Below, piece after piece: positions 8,884 to 18,493 of a stretch of 64,000 bases of DNA. Both the position numbers and the translations under genes were made by a program. Numbering within the stretch: position 1 is the first letter of the stretch; every line of letters begins with the position of its first letter. This DNA comes from Thermosporothrix hazakensis (GTDB lineage: Bacteria; Chloroflexota; Ktedonobacteria; Ktedonobacterales; Ktedonobacteraceae), in the NCBI RefSeq assembly GCF_003253565.1, contig NZ_QKUF01000008.1, positions 186,001-250,000 of the forward strand, read 5' to 3'. Below the pieces are notes generated by a model, which saw only the letters and a list, made by a program, of their open reading frames with translations, was not told the origin of the DNA and ran no database searches.

Positions 8884-9672
8884 TTATTTCTTCACTGCTT
8901 CGCCTGTCTGATCCTGCACACTTGTGGTCTGGCTGTCGCCATTCTGTTTCTGCTGCTTCTTCTGATGGGTCATCCACCAGACGTAGAGAATGAAACCGAG
9001 CATAATTACAAGCACGATCCCACGAATCACAATTTCTGCGTAGGGGAGATTCTGCATCAGCCAGGGGCCAAGCCGCTGGTCCTCAAGGATCATTGAGGCT
9101 GCCGTCCAGGCAAGAATCAGGCTGGCTACATCAATCAACCAGGGAAGTTTCGACATAATCGCCGAAATAACCGCACTACTCAATAACAGGAAGCCGATAC
9201 TGACAATCAGGCCGAAAATAAGTACCCCGATATGCCCATCTGAGAGTGCGCCCACGGCCAGCACGTTATCAAGGCTCATTGTCACATCAGCGACCAGAAT
9301 GGTGATTAATGCATTGAAAAAGCTCTTCCCCTTTTTCTTCGATTGTGAAGCCTGTATCTCTGCCTCATGCTGCTCTGGATCTTCTTTCTCCTCTTTCTCA
9401 AAGAGCAACTTGATCGCGATATAGATAAGAATCAGGCCGCCTATTGTTTGCAGAAGAGGTATTTCAAGCAAAAAGGCGGCCAGAATCGTAAAGGCGATAC
9501 GGAGGATAACAGCACTTCCACCACCAAGCAGGATCGCCCACCAACGCGTGCGCTTCTCCAGACCGGCGGCGGCAGCGCCGATAACAAGCGCGTTGTCCCC
9601 ACTTAACACAAGGTCGGCCAGAATAATACTTCCGACCGGAGCCAACAAACCAGCGAGTTGATTCCAGTCCAT
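8884..9672 (-). CDS. TerC/YjbE-like integral membrane protein
   Basis: 262 residues, about seven transmembrane helices. The two inverted-repeat metal motifs of the family are present: ADLVLSGDNALVIG near the N-terminus and ADVTMSLDNVLAVG around residue 133; the paired Asp/Asn are thought to bind Mn2+ or a similar cation. A charged cytoplasmic loop rich in Glu and Lys (residues ~90-115) separates the halves and the C-terminus is Gln/Lys-rich. Family members are implicated in manganese export and metalation of secreted proteins; an actual role in tellurite resistance is not implied. SD GAGGAG precedes the ATG. I looked for a yybP-ykoY Mn riboswitch upstream and did not see one. Confidence 0.85.
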   Translation of the reverse strand: MDWNQLAGLLAPVGSIILADLVLSGDNALVIGAAAAGLEKRTRWWAILLGGGSAVILRIAFTILAAFLLEIPLLQTIGGLILIYIAIKLLFEKEEKEDPEQHEAEIQASQSKKKGKSFFNALITILVADVTMSLDNVLAVGALSDGHIGVLIFGLIVSIGFLLLSSAVISAIMSKLPWLIDVASLILAWTAASMILEDQRLGPWLMQNLPYAEIVIRGIVLVIMLGFILYVWWMTHQKKQQKQNGDSQTTSVQDQTGEAVKK

Positions 9673-9758
9673 AATATAGCTCCTCTATTGCATCTCTTGC
9701 AAGATATCTTGTGTCTGAAGCATTCCATTCCTACCCCAAAACATCAGACACGTTCAGA

Positions 9759-9789
9759 GGGAAGCTGTAGAGTCGTGCAACAGCTTCCC
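9759..9789 (-). terminator. Hairpin after the AI-2E transporter gene
   Basis: Stem GGGAAGCTGT / ACAGCTTCCC with an 11-nt loop, 10 nt past the stop at 9799. The T-tract on the minus strand is poor, so termination strength is unclear. Confidence 0.55.
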
Positions 9790-9798
9790 ATGTTCCAT

Positions 9799-10971
9799 TT
9801 ATGAGCCTGAAGCCGCTTCGACCTCAGAAGCATGCGCCAGTTTTTGCGTTTTCTCTGACTCATCTCCATCTGAAGTAAACTCATCCGGGTGGCTCTCCTT
9901 CCAGGTTTTCCAGGCTGCAATGATAATCGCCTGCACAATCCCGGCAGTAATCGAGGCAAACAGCGCCCCTGCAATCCCGAAGAGCTCTCCGCCAGCCAGC
10001 AGCGCCAGCAACGAGACAACGGGATGTAGCCCGACCGCCGGGCCGACAATACGCGGGCTCAGAATATTGCTTTCCAGCACCTGAATCGCGATCAGGAAAG
10101 CAAGCGCCAGAACAGCAATAATCCACCCCTTTGTCAGCGCCAGGAGGATGCAGAGGATCCCGGTTATAAAGGCCCCGATGACCGGGATAAAGGAGAGGAC
10201 AAAGGCCAGCACACCCAGAAATACGGCATACGGCACACCAATAATTGCCATATAGAGACCGGTCAGCGTACTCAAAATGGTGGAGAGCAGCAACTGACCG
10301 CGAATATATCCACCGCCAATCCGTTTGAACGTTTCAACAAGAAATGTGACGTTCTTGCGCTGGCTGCGTGGTGTCTGGGTTTTCAGCCAACGCGCGACCC
10401 GAGGGCCATCGATCAGCAGATAAATGCTCATCGTCGCCACAATCAGGGTATTAATCACGACATTGAATACCCCTTTGACAATGCCCGCCGCCTGTTGCGA
10501 AAGCGTGCCAAGCTGCGAGCCAAGCTGACGCCCAAATTGCAGCAGCGTGTCATAGATCTGCTGCTTTGAAATGTTCAGCCAGTCCAGATTCAGCGATGCC
10601 AGAAACGTGATAATCGGGCCATCACCTCGGATGATCGCCCGCTCAATGTTCTGTTCTAAAGAACGTGCCTCTTGAAATGCTGTTCGACCCAGGAAATAGA
10701 GCAGGACACAGAGCCCCATGAACAGCACGAGATAGACCGTTGCTATCGCCAGAGGTCGCGGCACATACCTCTGTAAAAATGTCACTGCGGGATAGAGGGC
10801 ATAAGCCAGGAGCACAGCTACTGCCAGCAGGATCAGCGAACCGATTACCCACTGCAACAACCAGCCAATCACCAGCGCCAGCACAATCCAGACCAGGACC
10901 GTGAGCGAGATGACGAGCCGCCGTGTCCAGTTCCAGGGCTGCTCTCTCCTCGTTTCAGTTCCTCTGTTCAA
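9799..10971 (-). CDS. AI-2E family transporter (PerM/TqsA-like)
   Basis: About 390 residues with eight predicted membrane helices in the AI-2E pattern: two pairs at the N-terminus, a soluble helical segment (RSLEQNIERAIIRGDG and following), then hydrophobic repeats including VLAFVLSFIPVIGAFI and PRIVGPAVGLHPVVSLLAL, which match the family's conserved second half. Family members export small molecules or ions (AI-2, Na+/H+); the substrate cannot be assigned. The open frame extends to 11040, but GGTGGAGAAAGA directly precedes a TTG at 10971, giving an N-terminus NRGTETRRE before the first helix; the ATG at 11040 is the alternative. Confidence 0.8.
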   Translation of the reverse strand: MNRGTETRREQPWNWTRRLVISLTVLVWIVLALVIGWLLQWVIGSLILLAVAVLLAYALYPAVTFLQRYVPRPLAIATVYLVLFMGLCVLLYFLGRTAFQEARSLEQNIERAIIRGDGPIITFLASLNLDWLNISKQQIYDTLLQFGRQLGSQLGTLSQQAAGIVKGVFNVVINTLIVATMSIYLLIDGPRVARWLKTQTPRSQRKNVTFLVETFKRIGGGYIRGQLLLSTILSTLTGLYMAIIGVPYAVFLGVLAFVLSFIPVIGAFITGILCILLALTKGWIIAVLALAFLIAIQVLESNILSPRIVGPAVGLHPVVSLLALLAGGELFGIAGALFASITAGIVQAIIIAAWKTWKESHPDEFTSDGDESEKTQKLAHASEVEAASGS

Positions 10972-11179
10972 TCTTTCTCCACCTTTCAGAAGTCTCCAAA
11001 CCAGCCAGACTTCAGAAAACGCTCTTTGAAAAAGGCACATTCCCTATAAACGAAAAAGAGATCGCAATATCAAATCCCCTACCCACTTTCAGCCTATCAT
11101 TGTTCACAATCTGTACGTTTTCGGAGAAGCGGTCAGGAAAAGGAGCGCGGAGTGAGGAACCATTGCGGTAGATAGCCAA

Positions 11180-11212
11180 CAAAAAAAGGGAGGCAATCTA
11201 GATTGCCCCCCT
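11180..11212 (-). terminator. Intrinsic terminator of the small HTH gene
   Basis: Perfect palindrome GGCAATCTAGATTGCC with G/C extensions, followed on the minus strand by seven T residues, just after the stop at 11224. Confidence 0.85.
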
Positions 11213-11223
11213 CGTGATCTTGC

Positions 11224-11457
11224 TTAGCTCGACAGGGTTGAGCCGCTGAGCAACTGATCCAGCGTGATCTTGCGTACGCGATATCCTCTCCGCTTGCCGC
11301 GGTGTGGCAGGGTCACGGCCTCAAGCGCACCTGTCTTAATCCAGCGGCGCACGGTCGTATCATCCACACGAAGCTGACGTGCAACCTCGCGTACGGTCAA
11401 GAGTTCGTCAGCAGGTCGGGGTTTGCTCAGATCAAGTTTTTCTTCTCGCACTGTCAT
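11224..11457 (-). CDS. Small excisionase-type helix-turn-helix protein
   Basis: 77 residues, essentially one winged-helix domain of the MerR/excisionase (BldC-like) type: LLTVREVARQLRVDDTTVRRWIK, then a wing with the basic stretch PHRGKRRGYRV and a final helix ITLDQLL. It would bind DNA as a small architectural regulator or activator. GAGGAGG about 10 nt upstream decides the start at the ATG at 11457 rather than the ATG nine codons earlier. It is monocistronic with its own terminator. There is no phage or integrase gene near it, so a chromosomal BldC-like regulator is more likely than a true excisionase. Confidence 0.85.
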   Translation of the reverse strand: MTVREEKLDLSKPRPADELLTVREVARQLRVDDTTVRRWIKTGALEAVTLPHRGKRRGYRVRKITLDQLLSGSTLSS

Positions 11458-11998
11458 GGTATGAACCTCCTCTGGTTTTCTCATTTGTGTACAAGATTCT
11501 CTATCGTCATTTTAGACTCGTATTTTCACCTTCGTCTGCCCGTCTCACCCCTCAGCAACCATGCTGATTACTGCAAGATGTATGAGACGCAAGGACATTC
11601 TTCTTTTCTGCCCGTCTGGCGACCGGCCTCACCGTTCCAGCATCCGCGAGGGCTTGCATACAGGGATAGAGAGAAATATGCACTCCCTCCCGCTTTTCAG
11701 GGAGGCGTTGTCGGCTGCGCGAGCCATCACCCTCCACTTCCCTGAACGGTCCCTGAGAGCCAGGGTCGGAGACGAACGGTGTTGCTATGAAAATTCGGTA
11801 TGCGATTTGCGCACTATAGATGTTGTGTATGCAAAAGAGGTAATACGCCTAACGTATCCTCAGGTTCGTTTCAGCTCTTTCACAGCCTCAGCTTACGAAA
11901 TGAGATTATGATTTCAGTATAACGCTGTTTTCTATCTATAGCAGCAAATGCACACTGTGATCCACCACACTACATCGACTAGTTTTGGAGCGCAATAT
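11458..11998. other. Intergenic region, no gene supported
   Basis: Only short frames without an SD. A small hairpin CTCCCT...AGGGAG sits near 11680-11705, and TCCCTGA occurs twice shortly after. It should hold the promoters of the divergent HTH and M50 genes. Confidence 0.4.
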
Positions 11999-13138
11999 AT
12001 GCCGGACACGTTTCATCCTGGACGCATTGCCGGAATAGATATACATATTCATCTGAGCTGGTTCATAGCCTGTATTCTCCTGGTCTTCTCACTCGGCGCA
12101 ACGTGGTACGTACAACTAGAGCCTGAATGGACCTTTGAGAGCTACTGGCTCTCCGCTTTGCTTTCCGCCTTATTGCTTTGCATTTGTTTATTGTTACACG
12201 AATTAGCCCATATTTTCGTTGCACGTTTCTACAGGTTGCGGATCAAAAGCCTCCATTTTTTCATTTTTGGTGCATTTCCCGAGTACGAGCAGGAACGATA
12301 TCCACAGAAGCCAGGCCAGCATATCGCCATCGCGCTTGCAGGGCCGCTGGTCAGTGCGTTGCTTGGCACAATCTTCTACCTGCTCTCCCTACCGCTTCGC
12401 GGAACGCACCTTTTCATCGAAGCGATCTGTGACTTTCTGTATACGATGAACCTCCTTCTCGCGCTGCTCAACTTGCTTCCCGGGCTGCCGCTGGACGGGG
12501 GACAGATCCTGCACCAGCTCCTCTGGAAGAAGACCAGCAATCGGACCCGGGCCACGACCACCGCAACAGGGATCGGTCTGCTGCTTGCATACGCGCTTAT
12601 TCTCCTCGGTATCGTCTCCTTTTTTATCAGTCAGGCCACAACAATCATTGGCCTGTGGACCGCCTTCATGGGCTGGTTCCTGCTCAGTGCATCTCAATGG
12701 CTTGGCCATCGACACCATTCCGGCATACAGCAAACAACCGTGCGTCAGGCATTGGTTGAAGAGCCTCTTCTTATCCCTTCGCATATATCGCTCTATACTG
12801 TTATAAACGATTATTTTCAGCCCCACGCACACGAATCAGCTCTTGTAGTACAAAATAGCCAGTTCGCAGGTATTATTACGCTCGAAGATATCCGACGCGT
12901 CGAGCGTTCGCAGTGGCCCCATACGCCGGTCAGCTATGTGATGCGGCTCGCGGACCAGCTTCACACGGTACAAGCAGAACAATCACTCTACGATGCGTTG
13001 GAATTGATGATCACGCACAACCTGCACTATCTGGCGGTCATCGAGGGCACATGCCCGATTGGCCTGCTGAGCCGTAAGCACGTGGCCCGCCAGCTTCAAG
13101 CATCCCGGTTACAGGGAGCGGAAATAGTCCATCCTTAG
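11999..13138 (+). CDS. M50 family site-2-type metalloprotease with CBS domains
   Basis: 379-residue intramembrane zinc metalloprotease. Helices occupy the first two thirds; the zinc motif HELAH (in LLLHELAHIFVARFY) and the third-ligand motif LPGLPLDGGQIL are both intact, so it should be active. The C-terminal ~120 residues hold a pair of CBS domains (SALVVQNSQFAGIITLEDI; HYLAVIEGTCPIGLLS), which bind adenine nucleotides and regulate such proteases. TGGAG at 11986-11990 supports the ATG at 11999 rather than the upstream ATG at 11948. Role inferred: regulated intramembrane proteolysis, for example of anti-sigma factors; no substrate gene lies next to it. Confidence 0.88.
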   Translation: MPDTFHPGRIAGIDIHIHLSWFIACILLVFSLGATWYVQLEPEWTFESYWLSALLSALLLCICLLLHELAHIFVARFYRLRIKSLHFFIFGAFPEYEQERYPQKPGQHIAIALAGPLVSALLGTIFYLLSLPLRGTHLFIEAICDFLYTMNLLLALLNLLPGLPLDGGQILHQLLWKKTSNRTRATTTATGIGLLLAYALILLGIVSFFISQATTIIGLWTAFMGWFLLSASQWLGHRHHSGIQQTTVRQALVEEPLLIPSHISLYTVINDYFQPHAHESALVVQNSQFAGIITLEDIRRVERSQWPHTPVSYVMRLADQLHTVQAEQSLYDALELMITHNLHYLAVIEGTCPIGLLSRKHVARQLQASRLQGAEIVHP

Positions 13139-13551
13139 GCTCTTCACATGTACCGTCTCTTCTTTTTCCACTTTATGATTGTCTATCCGCTGCTATACAT
13201 TCTTTTCTCTTGAGTATATCGTATGATTGTTCTATTTTCAAGCATTTTTTACGCCAAAAATCAGGAAAATACAAAGATACGAAAAAATAGAGACGGAAAT
13301 ACACGATTGAGAGGCATTTTCAGGTTCAGTTCAGGAATCTCTCAGGCTCTTTTCAGTCATATCGCTTATACTACAGACAAGGTATCTCTGGCGGGTGTTC
13401 TGTTATATGTCGATACGCTAAAGGGGCTGATCGATGTTTCTTCTATAAAAAAGAGATACCTTCTATGTGACCACACGAAACGAGCTTGTTACACCTCTTA
13501 TGCAACAAGCTCGTTTTTTTCTATGGCGACGATAGGTATCCCGGAGAAACG
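13139..13551. other. Convergent intergenic region with a terminator
   Basis: AT-rich spacer between the M50 protease and the ABC operon. The open frame across it runs into the ATPase gene and has no homology-like features. It contains the hairpin at 13479-13520. Confidence 0.5.
13479..13520. terminator. Intrinsic terminator
   Basis: Perfect 12-bp stem AACGAGCTTGTT / AACAAGCTCGTT with a 13-nt loop and seven T on the + strand; the minus strand has only TTT, so it is strongest for + transcription but lies where the minus-strand ABC operon also ends. Confidence 0.85.
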
Positions 13552-15102
13552 CTACGAGGCTTCTTCCAGACGGCAGCCCGTCATCAGAATGCCGAGCTCC
13601 TCATCTGAGACATCCGGGGAAACAATGTCGACAATGCGTCCCTCATACATAACCGCTATTCGGTCCGAGAGGGCGCGTATTTCGTCCAGTTCGGCGGAGA
13701 CCACCAGGACAGCCTTACCGGCGTCGCGTTGCTCAATAATGCGGCGATGAATAAACTCGATCGCGCCAATGTCCACACCTCGCGTTGGCTGTGAGGCAAT
13801 CAGGACCCGAGGATCAGACGAAAACTCACGAGCGATAATCACCTTCTGCTGATTGCCGCCCGAGAGCGCCCTGACCGGTGTCTTCGTGTTTGGAGCGCGT
13901 ACATCAAATTCCTGCATCAGGCGACGCGCCCAGGCGGCAATGCTACGCCAGCGCAACACCCACCCACTCCGGGAGAAACGGGGCCAGCCCTCGCGCCCGA
14001 GCATCATATTCTCTTCAATGGAGTCAGCCAGCACGAGTCCGCTTCCCCGGCGGTCTTCTGGCACGTGCGCCACACCGACCTTGCGCACCTGTTGCGCGTT
14101 CAGGGAGGTAATATCACGATCGCGCTTGTTCTCTTTATCGCCGGTGCTCATCGTAATGCGTCCCGCGGTTGCCTTGCGCGTTCCCGTCAGCACCTCGACC
14201 AGCTCAGATTGACCGTTGCCCTCAACGCCAGCCACGCCCAGAATCTCGCCCGCTTTCAGCGTAAAGCTGACACCGCGCAGCGCTTCCAGCCCTCGATCAG
14301 AGCGGGCATGCAGGTTTTCCACAGTGAGCACATCGGGACCCGGTGTGGCAGGCTGCTTCTCCACACGCAGCAGCACCTCGCGACCAACCATCAGACGCGC
14401 GATCTCGGCCTGATTTGTCTCGCGGGTGATGAGCTCGCCCACATTGCGCCCGCGCCGCAGCACCGTAATGCGGTCAGAGAGCTCCAGAACCTCGCGCAGC
14501 TTGTGCGTAATGAAGATGATCGTCTTTCCTTGCTCCACCAGGCCACGCAGGACACCAAACAGCTCATGCGTCTCCTGGGGCGTCAGCACGCCAGTCGGCT
14601 CGTCCATAATCAGGATATCAGCGGACCGATAGAGCGCCTTAAGGATCTCAACCCGCTGCTGAAGCCCGACCGAGAGCTTTTCAATGCGGGCATCGGGATC
14701 AATCGGCAGGCCATACTGCTCACTCAGTTTCTTGACGACATCACGGGCACGACGGACATTATATCCGGCTGCCAGGCCGCCCGGCTCATGACCGAGCACA
14801 ATATTTTCCGCGACCGTCAGCGGCGGGATCAGCATAAAGTGCTGGTGAACCATGCCAATACGGCGGCGGATTGCGTCGCGCGGGCTCCCGATATGGACCG
14901 CCTCATTGTTCACCAGAATCTCGCCAGAATCGGGCCGAATCAGGCCGTAGAGAATATTCATCAGGGTTGACTTGCCAGCGCCATTTTCACCCATCAGGGC
15001 GTGAATTTCGCCCTTGCGCACCGCCAGATTGACATGATCGTTCGCGATCACGCCGGGCCACGCCTTGCAGATATCGCGCATCTCAACTGCCAGTTCTTGC
15101 AT
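13552..15102 (-). CDS. BMP-type nucleoside/simple-sugar ABC transporter ATPase
   Basis: 516 residues with two fused ABC cassettes, as in sugar/nucleoside (RbsA/NupO-like) ATPases. First cassette: Walker [10 protein letters not shown], signature [10 protein letters not shown], Walker [10 protein letters not shown]. The second has the degenerate Walker [10 protein letters not shown], signature [10 protein letters not shown] and [11 protein letters not shown], where the catalytic Glu is replaced, normal for this family. It energises uptake through the two permeases encoded immediately upstream (12-nt gap to the nearer one). Last gene of the operon order lipoprotein, permease, permease, ATPase. 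Confidence 0.92.
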   Translation of the reverse strand: MQELAVEMRDICKAWPGVIANDHVNLAVRKGEIHALMGENGAGKSTLMNILYGLIRPDSGEILVNNEAVHIGSPRDAIRRRIGMVHQHFMLIPPLTVAENIVLGHEPGGLAAGYNVRRARDVVKKLSEQYGLPIDPDARIEKLSVGLQQRVEILKALYRSADILIMDEPTGVLTPQETHELFGVLRGLVEQGKTIIFITHKLREVLELSDRITVLRRGRNVGELITRETNQAEIARLMVGREVLLRVEKQPATPGPDVLTVENLHARSDRGLEALRGVSFTLKAGEILGVAGVEGNGQSELVEVLTGTRKATAGRITMSTGDKENKRDRDITSLNAQQVRKVGVAHVPEDRRGSGLVLADSIEENMMLGREGWPRFSRSGWVLRWRSIAAWARRLMQEFDVRAPNTKTPVRALSGGNQQKVIIAREFSSDPRVLIASQPTRGVDIGAIEFIHRRIIEQRDAGKAVLVVSAELDEIRALSDRIAVMYEGRIVDIVSPDVSDEELGILMTGCRLEEAS

Positions 15103-15114
15103 GTTCCCTTTCTC

Positions 15115-16029
15115 CTACTCTGAACCCGGCTCATAGGGCACGCCGCTTGCGGCAGGCGGGGTTGTCCTGCCAACCAGACCAACCAGCGCCACAATCGTCA
15201 GGATATAGGGCAGCATGTTCAGCAGGTTGGGTGACATCCCGGTATCCTGAAGACGCACGCTCAATGCCTGACCGAGACCGAAAATCAAACAGGCAATCGC
15301 CGTTCCCACAGGCGTATACTTCCCGAAAATCATCGCTGCCAACGCGATAAAGCCGGCGCCAGCCGTCATGTTCGCGTTAAAGACTCCGGCAATACCCAGT
15401 GAGAGGAAGCTTCCAGCGAGCCCGGAGAGCATGCCGCCAGCAATCACACAGCTATAGCGAATCGCCCGGACATGAATACCGGCAGTATCAGCCGCCTCGG
15501 GATTCTCACCGACAGCGCGAATCCGCAGGCCTATATTGGTGCGGAACAGCAGGAAATGCATACCGATCAACACCAGAATCGCGATATAGAAAATGACATT
15601 CTGTTGCAGGACCAGGGGCAGGCCGCCAACGCTCGGCAGGCGCAGGGACGCCGGGAGACCGGGCACACCCTGACCCGCCGTCTGCACGATCAGCAGGTAG
15701 TTCGTCAGGCCGAGTGCACCGATATTGATTGCGATCCCGCTGACGATCTGGTTTGCCTTGAAGTTGATCGAGGCCACCGCGTGAATCAGGGCCATCAAGC
15801 CGCCGGCAATCATCGCGCTGATGACACCGATCAGGACATTCTGCGTCGCCAGCGTCATCATGACCGCGGCATATGCGCCCGTCAACATCATGCCTTCCAT
15901 CGCGATATTGACCACGCCGCTGCGCTCAGAAATCACGCCACCCAGGGCAGGCAGCAACAGGAGCGCTCCGAATTGGAGCGTTGCTTGCCAGAGATCACCC
16001 GAGGTTAATACTCTCAACAATACGTCCAT
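15115..16029 (-). CDS. BMP-type ABC transporter permease (NupQ/YufQ-like)
   Basis: 304-residue membrane protein of the branched-chain/ribose-type permease fold, about eight to nine helices. Family segments are clear: GALLLLPALGGVISERSGVV, NIAMEGMMLTGAY, and the conserved loop RAVGENPEAADTAGI, which contacts the ATPase. GAGGAG 8-13 nt upstream overlaps the 3' end of the preceding permease gene. It forms the heterodimeric membrane pore with the 430-residue permease and imports nucleosides or related compounds. Confidence 0.9.
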   Translation of the reverse strand: MDVLLRVLTSGDLWQATLQFGALLLLPALGGVISERSGVVNIAMEGMMLTGAYAAVMMTLATQNVLIGVISAMIAGGLMALIHAVASINFKANQIVSGIAINIGALGLTNYLLIVQTAGQGVPGLPASLRLPSVGGLPLVLQQNVIFYIAILVLIGMHFLLFRTNIGLRIRAVGENPEAADTAGIHVRAIRYSCVIAGGMLSGLAGSFLSLGIAGVFNANMTAGAGFIALAAMIFGKYTPVGTAIACLIFGLGQALSVRLQDTGMSPNLLNMLPYILTIVALVGLVGRTTPPAASGVPYEPGSE

Positions 16030-16033
16030 ATTT

Positions 16034-17326
16034 TCACTCCTCTTTGCTGCGAGCGGATTTTTCTTCGGCTGCCTGCGGAGGCTCCTTCGTCACCGGCCTG
16101 GCTGCTGGACCGGCAACAGCCAGCTTCCGCTGAAACGGATTCCGTCGCGTAAACTTACGGGCCAGAATGGGCAGGAACTCGGTCGCAACGCTGAAGAGAA
16201 TCAACGCCTGAATGATATAGGAGAGGTCACCGGGAACCCCGGCCCGCAACTGCATAATCTGGCCGCCAGAGCGCAACGCGCCAAAGAGCAGCGAGGCCAG
16301 AAAGACGCCGATTGAGGTCGAATGCCCCAGCAGCGAAACACCAATCGCGTCGAAGCCTGTCGAGTCGCTGCGGAAAACCGAGGCAATCAACTGATAGGGG
16401 AAGCGCCCCATCAGTGCCAGCGCACCGGCCAGCCCGGCAAAGCCTCCCGCAAGCGCCATCGCCAGCACCATGTTTCGCTTGACCGAAATGCCGGCATACT
16501 CAGCCGCACGCGGGTTCTGGCCCACAACCTTCGTCTGATACCCGAATGTGGTGCGCGCCGTGATGAACCAGTAGAAGACCAGCACGAGAATCGCGATCAA
16601 AAAGCTGACATCGACAAAGTATTGTTCCGGGCGCTCAATTGGCGGCAGGAAAGTGCCCAACGTCTGATTATAGAAGACAGCCAACCGGGGCAGGCGTACC
16701 TGAACCGGCATGGACTGTGTCTGGTTAGAGAGCTGCGGAGCCTTGAACGGTCCGCTGATTAAAAAGTCGGTGAAAAAGAAGGCAATCCAGTTCAGCATGA
16801 TCGTGGTAACAACCTCATGGGCCCCGCGCCATGCCTTGAGAAAGCCAACCAGACCGCCCCAGATCGCACCGGCCAGCACACCACCCAGAATCATCACGGG
16901 GATGAGCAGCCAGCCGGGCCACGACGAGCACGTCAAACCAAGAATACCCGCGGTCATCGCGCCCATCGCAAGCTGTCCCTCAGCCCCGATGTTGAAGAGC
17001 CCGGCCCGGAAGGCGATCGAGACCGACAGGCCGCAGAGAATCAGCGGAATCATGTTATCCAGCGTGCTGGAAAAGTTTTGCAGGGTGCCAAAAGCTCCGA
17101 AAAAGAGCGCATCATAGGCCGTCAGGGCTGCTGTAAAGCGTTCGTCAAGGGTGCCCTTTGATGTCACAATAATCATGATGCCACCGAGCACGATTGCCAG
17201 CACGACAGCGATCAGGGGACGACCGAGGGAATTGCGGAGCTTCTGAAGTATAAGGAGCAGGGCGGAAGGTGACTCATCCGGCCCGGATGACCCCTTCGTT
17301 CGAGATGGCGCTGTTGGCACGGCCAT
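16034..17326 (-). CDS. BMP-type ABC transporter permease (NupP/YufP-like)
   Basis: 430 residues; a cytoplasmic N-terminus of ~35 residues precedes about ten helices. Conserved pieces include FRAGLFNIGAEGQLAMG and VVGQNPRAAEYAGISV, the ATPase-coupling loop. The C-terminal ~35 residues are basic then acidic and probably cytoplasmic. SD AAGGAGG lies 8-9 nt before the ATG. It pairs with the downstream smaller permease, whose start is 4 nt past this stop, as in nupP-nupQ of Bacillus; in that operon the ATPase precedes the permeases, whereas here it follows them. Confidence 0.9.
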   Translation of the reverse strand: MAVPTAPSRTKGSSGPDESPSALLLILQKLRNSLGRPLIAVVLAIVLGGIMIIVTSKGTLDERFTAALTAYDALFFGAFGTLQNFSSTLDNMIPLILCGLSVSIAFRAGLFNIGAEGQLAMGAMTAGILGLTCSSWPGWLLIPVMILGGVLAGAIWGGLVGFLKAWRGAHEVVTTIMLNWIAFFFTDFLISGPFKAPQLSNQTQSMPVQVRLPRLAVFYNQTLGTFLPPIERPEQYFVDVSFLIAILVLVFYWFITARTTFGYQTKVVGQNPRAAEYAGISVKRNMVLAMALAGGFAGLAGALALMGRFPYQLIASVFRSDSTGFDAIGVSLLGHSTSIGVFLASLLFGALRSGGQIMQLRAGVPGDLSYIIQALILFSVATEFLPILARKFTRRNPFQRKLAVAGPAARPVTKEPPQAAEEKSARSKEE

Positions 17327-17372
17327 AATAGCGCTTCCTCCTTCGTGAGATGTGACTGAAGCAAAAAGAGAT

Positions 17373-17405
17373 GTAAGGGCGAGAGGGTTCTGCTCCCACC
17401 CTTAC
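17373..17405 (-). terminator. Intercistronic hairpin (partial terminator or mRNA stabiliser)
   Basis: GTAAGGG / CCCTTAC stem with extra inner pairing and a T-rich stretch after it on the minus strand, between the binding-protein gene and its permeases. This position commonly lets the binding protein be made in excess. Confidence 0.6.
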
Positions 17406-17422
17406 ACTTTTTCTGGAAGAGA

Positions 17423-18493
17423 CTATGCCGGGATTTCAGAAGGGACTTTGAGCGAGCCATCCTTTATCTTCTTCGCGAGCTCGTCGGCCTTCGCTTTTGC
17501 GTCTGCCGGAACTTTGTCGCTGACGGGTGCATAGCCAACGCCATCATGTGCCAGATCGAAGAGAGGAGGATTGTTCGAGAACTTGCCGTTCACAAAATCT
17601 TTGACAGTGGCATACACTGAAGTGTCAACCCGCTTCACTGCGCTGGTAATCACGCTCTTGTTCACCTGGCTCTGGTCGGCATCCACGCCAATGCTGAAGA
17701 CGCCTTCCTGCTCGGCAGCATCAAGTGCACCAACGCCACAGCCGCCTGCATCCTGGAAGATGATGTCAGCCTGATGCTGGTTAATCATGCTGAGAGCGGC
17801 ATCTTTACATTTTGCGGTCGCCTGGAAATCCTGGGTGTAGGTCACCAGCACGTTGATCTTCTCGTTCACCTGCTTGGCGCAATATTTGTAACCGGCAATA
17901 TAGCGATTCACCGGAGGAATCGACTCACCGGCAACCACGCCAATGGTGTTCTTCCCGCGCAGTTCGGGAATCTTGGACTTGCCATCCAGCTCCATTTGAG
18001 CCGCGATCGCGCCTACAAGACAGCCCGCCTCTTGCTCGCTAAAATAGAGAGGTGCAACATTGGGCAGCGTTGCGCACTCGCTTTTCCCGGCAGGCACAGC
18101 ACAACCATCAATGATTGCGAATTTTTTGTCCGGGAACTGCGTTGCAACTTCATAGACAGCCTGCTGCATCAAAAAGCCAACCGCGAAAACGAGATCAGCC
18201 CCCTGAGCTGCGGTCGTGAGGTTCTTGATGTAGTCGGATTCATTCTTCGATTCAATAACCTGCTTGGTAAAACCAAACTCGTTCATGGCTTTGGTGTAGC
18301 CCTGAAATGCCAGATGGTTGAAACTCTGGTCGTTCAGGCCCCCTTTATCTGTGACCAGAGCCACCGAGACTTTACTTGCCCCGGTATTCGTATTATTGCT
18401 CGATGACGTGTTCCCGCCGCCACATGCCGTAAAGATAAACGCGCATCCGGCAAGCAGCAGTGCAACACGGGCAAAAACATCGAGTCTTCGCAT
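17423..18493 (-). CDS. BMP family substrate-binding lipoprotein
   Basis: 356 residues. Signal sequence with a lipobox ending FTAC, followed by GGG and a Ser/Asn/Thr linker, so it is a membrane-tethered extracytoplasmic receptor. The mature domain matches the BMP/Med family: SVALVTDKGGLNDQSFNHLA at the start, FAVGFLMQQAVYEVA, and VFSIGVDADQSQVNKSVITS. In characterised members this motif pattern binds purine nucleosides. Start at the ATG at 18493, preceded by GAAAGGAAG; the longer frame adds 43 residues before the signal sequence and is rejected. First gene of a four-gene ABC operon. Confidence 0.92.
   Translation of the reverse strand: MRRLDVFARVALLLAGCAFIFTACGGGNTSSSNNTNTGASKVSVALVTDKGGLNDQSFNHLAFQGYTKAMNEFGFTKQVIESKNESDYIKNLTTAAQGADLVFAVGFLMQQAVYEVATQFPDKKFAIIDGCAVPAGKSECATLPNVAPLYFSEQEAGCLVGAIAAQMELDGKSKIPELRGKNTIGVVAGESIPPVNRYIAGYKYCAKQVNEKINVLVTYTQDFQATAKCKDAALSMINQHQADIIFQDAGGCGVGALDAAEQEGVFSIGVDADQSQVNKSVITSAVKRVDTSVYATVKDFVNGKFSNNPPLFDLAHDGVGYAPVSDKVPADAKAKADELAKKIKDGSLKVPSEIPA

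Noticed and set aside
8884..9800. yybP-ykoY manganese riboswitch upstream of the TerC-like gene
   Set aside because: The 126-nt upstream region lacks the conserved loops and pairing of that riboswitch.
11224..11457. Prophage excisionase
   Set aside because: No integrase, att repeats or phage genes nearby; better seen as a BldC-like chromosomal regulator.
13223..13750. 175-codon + strand frame
   Set aside because: Runs through a terminator hairpin and into the ABC ATPase on the other strand; no SD or family features.
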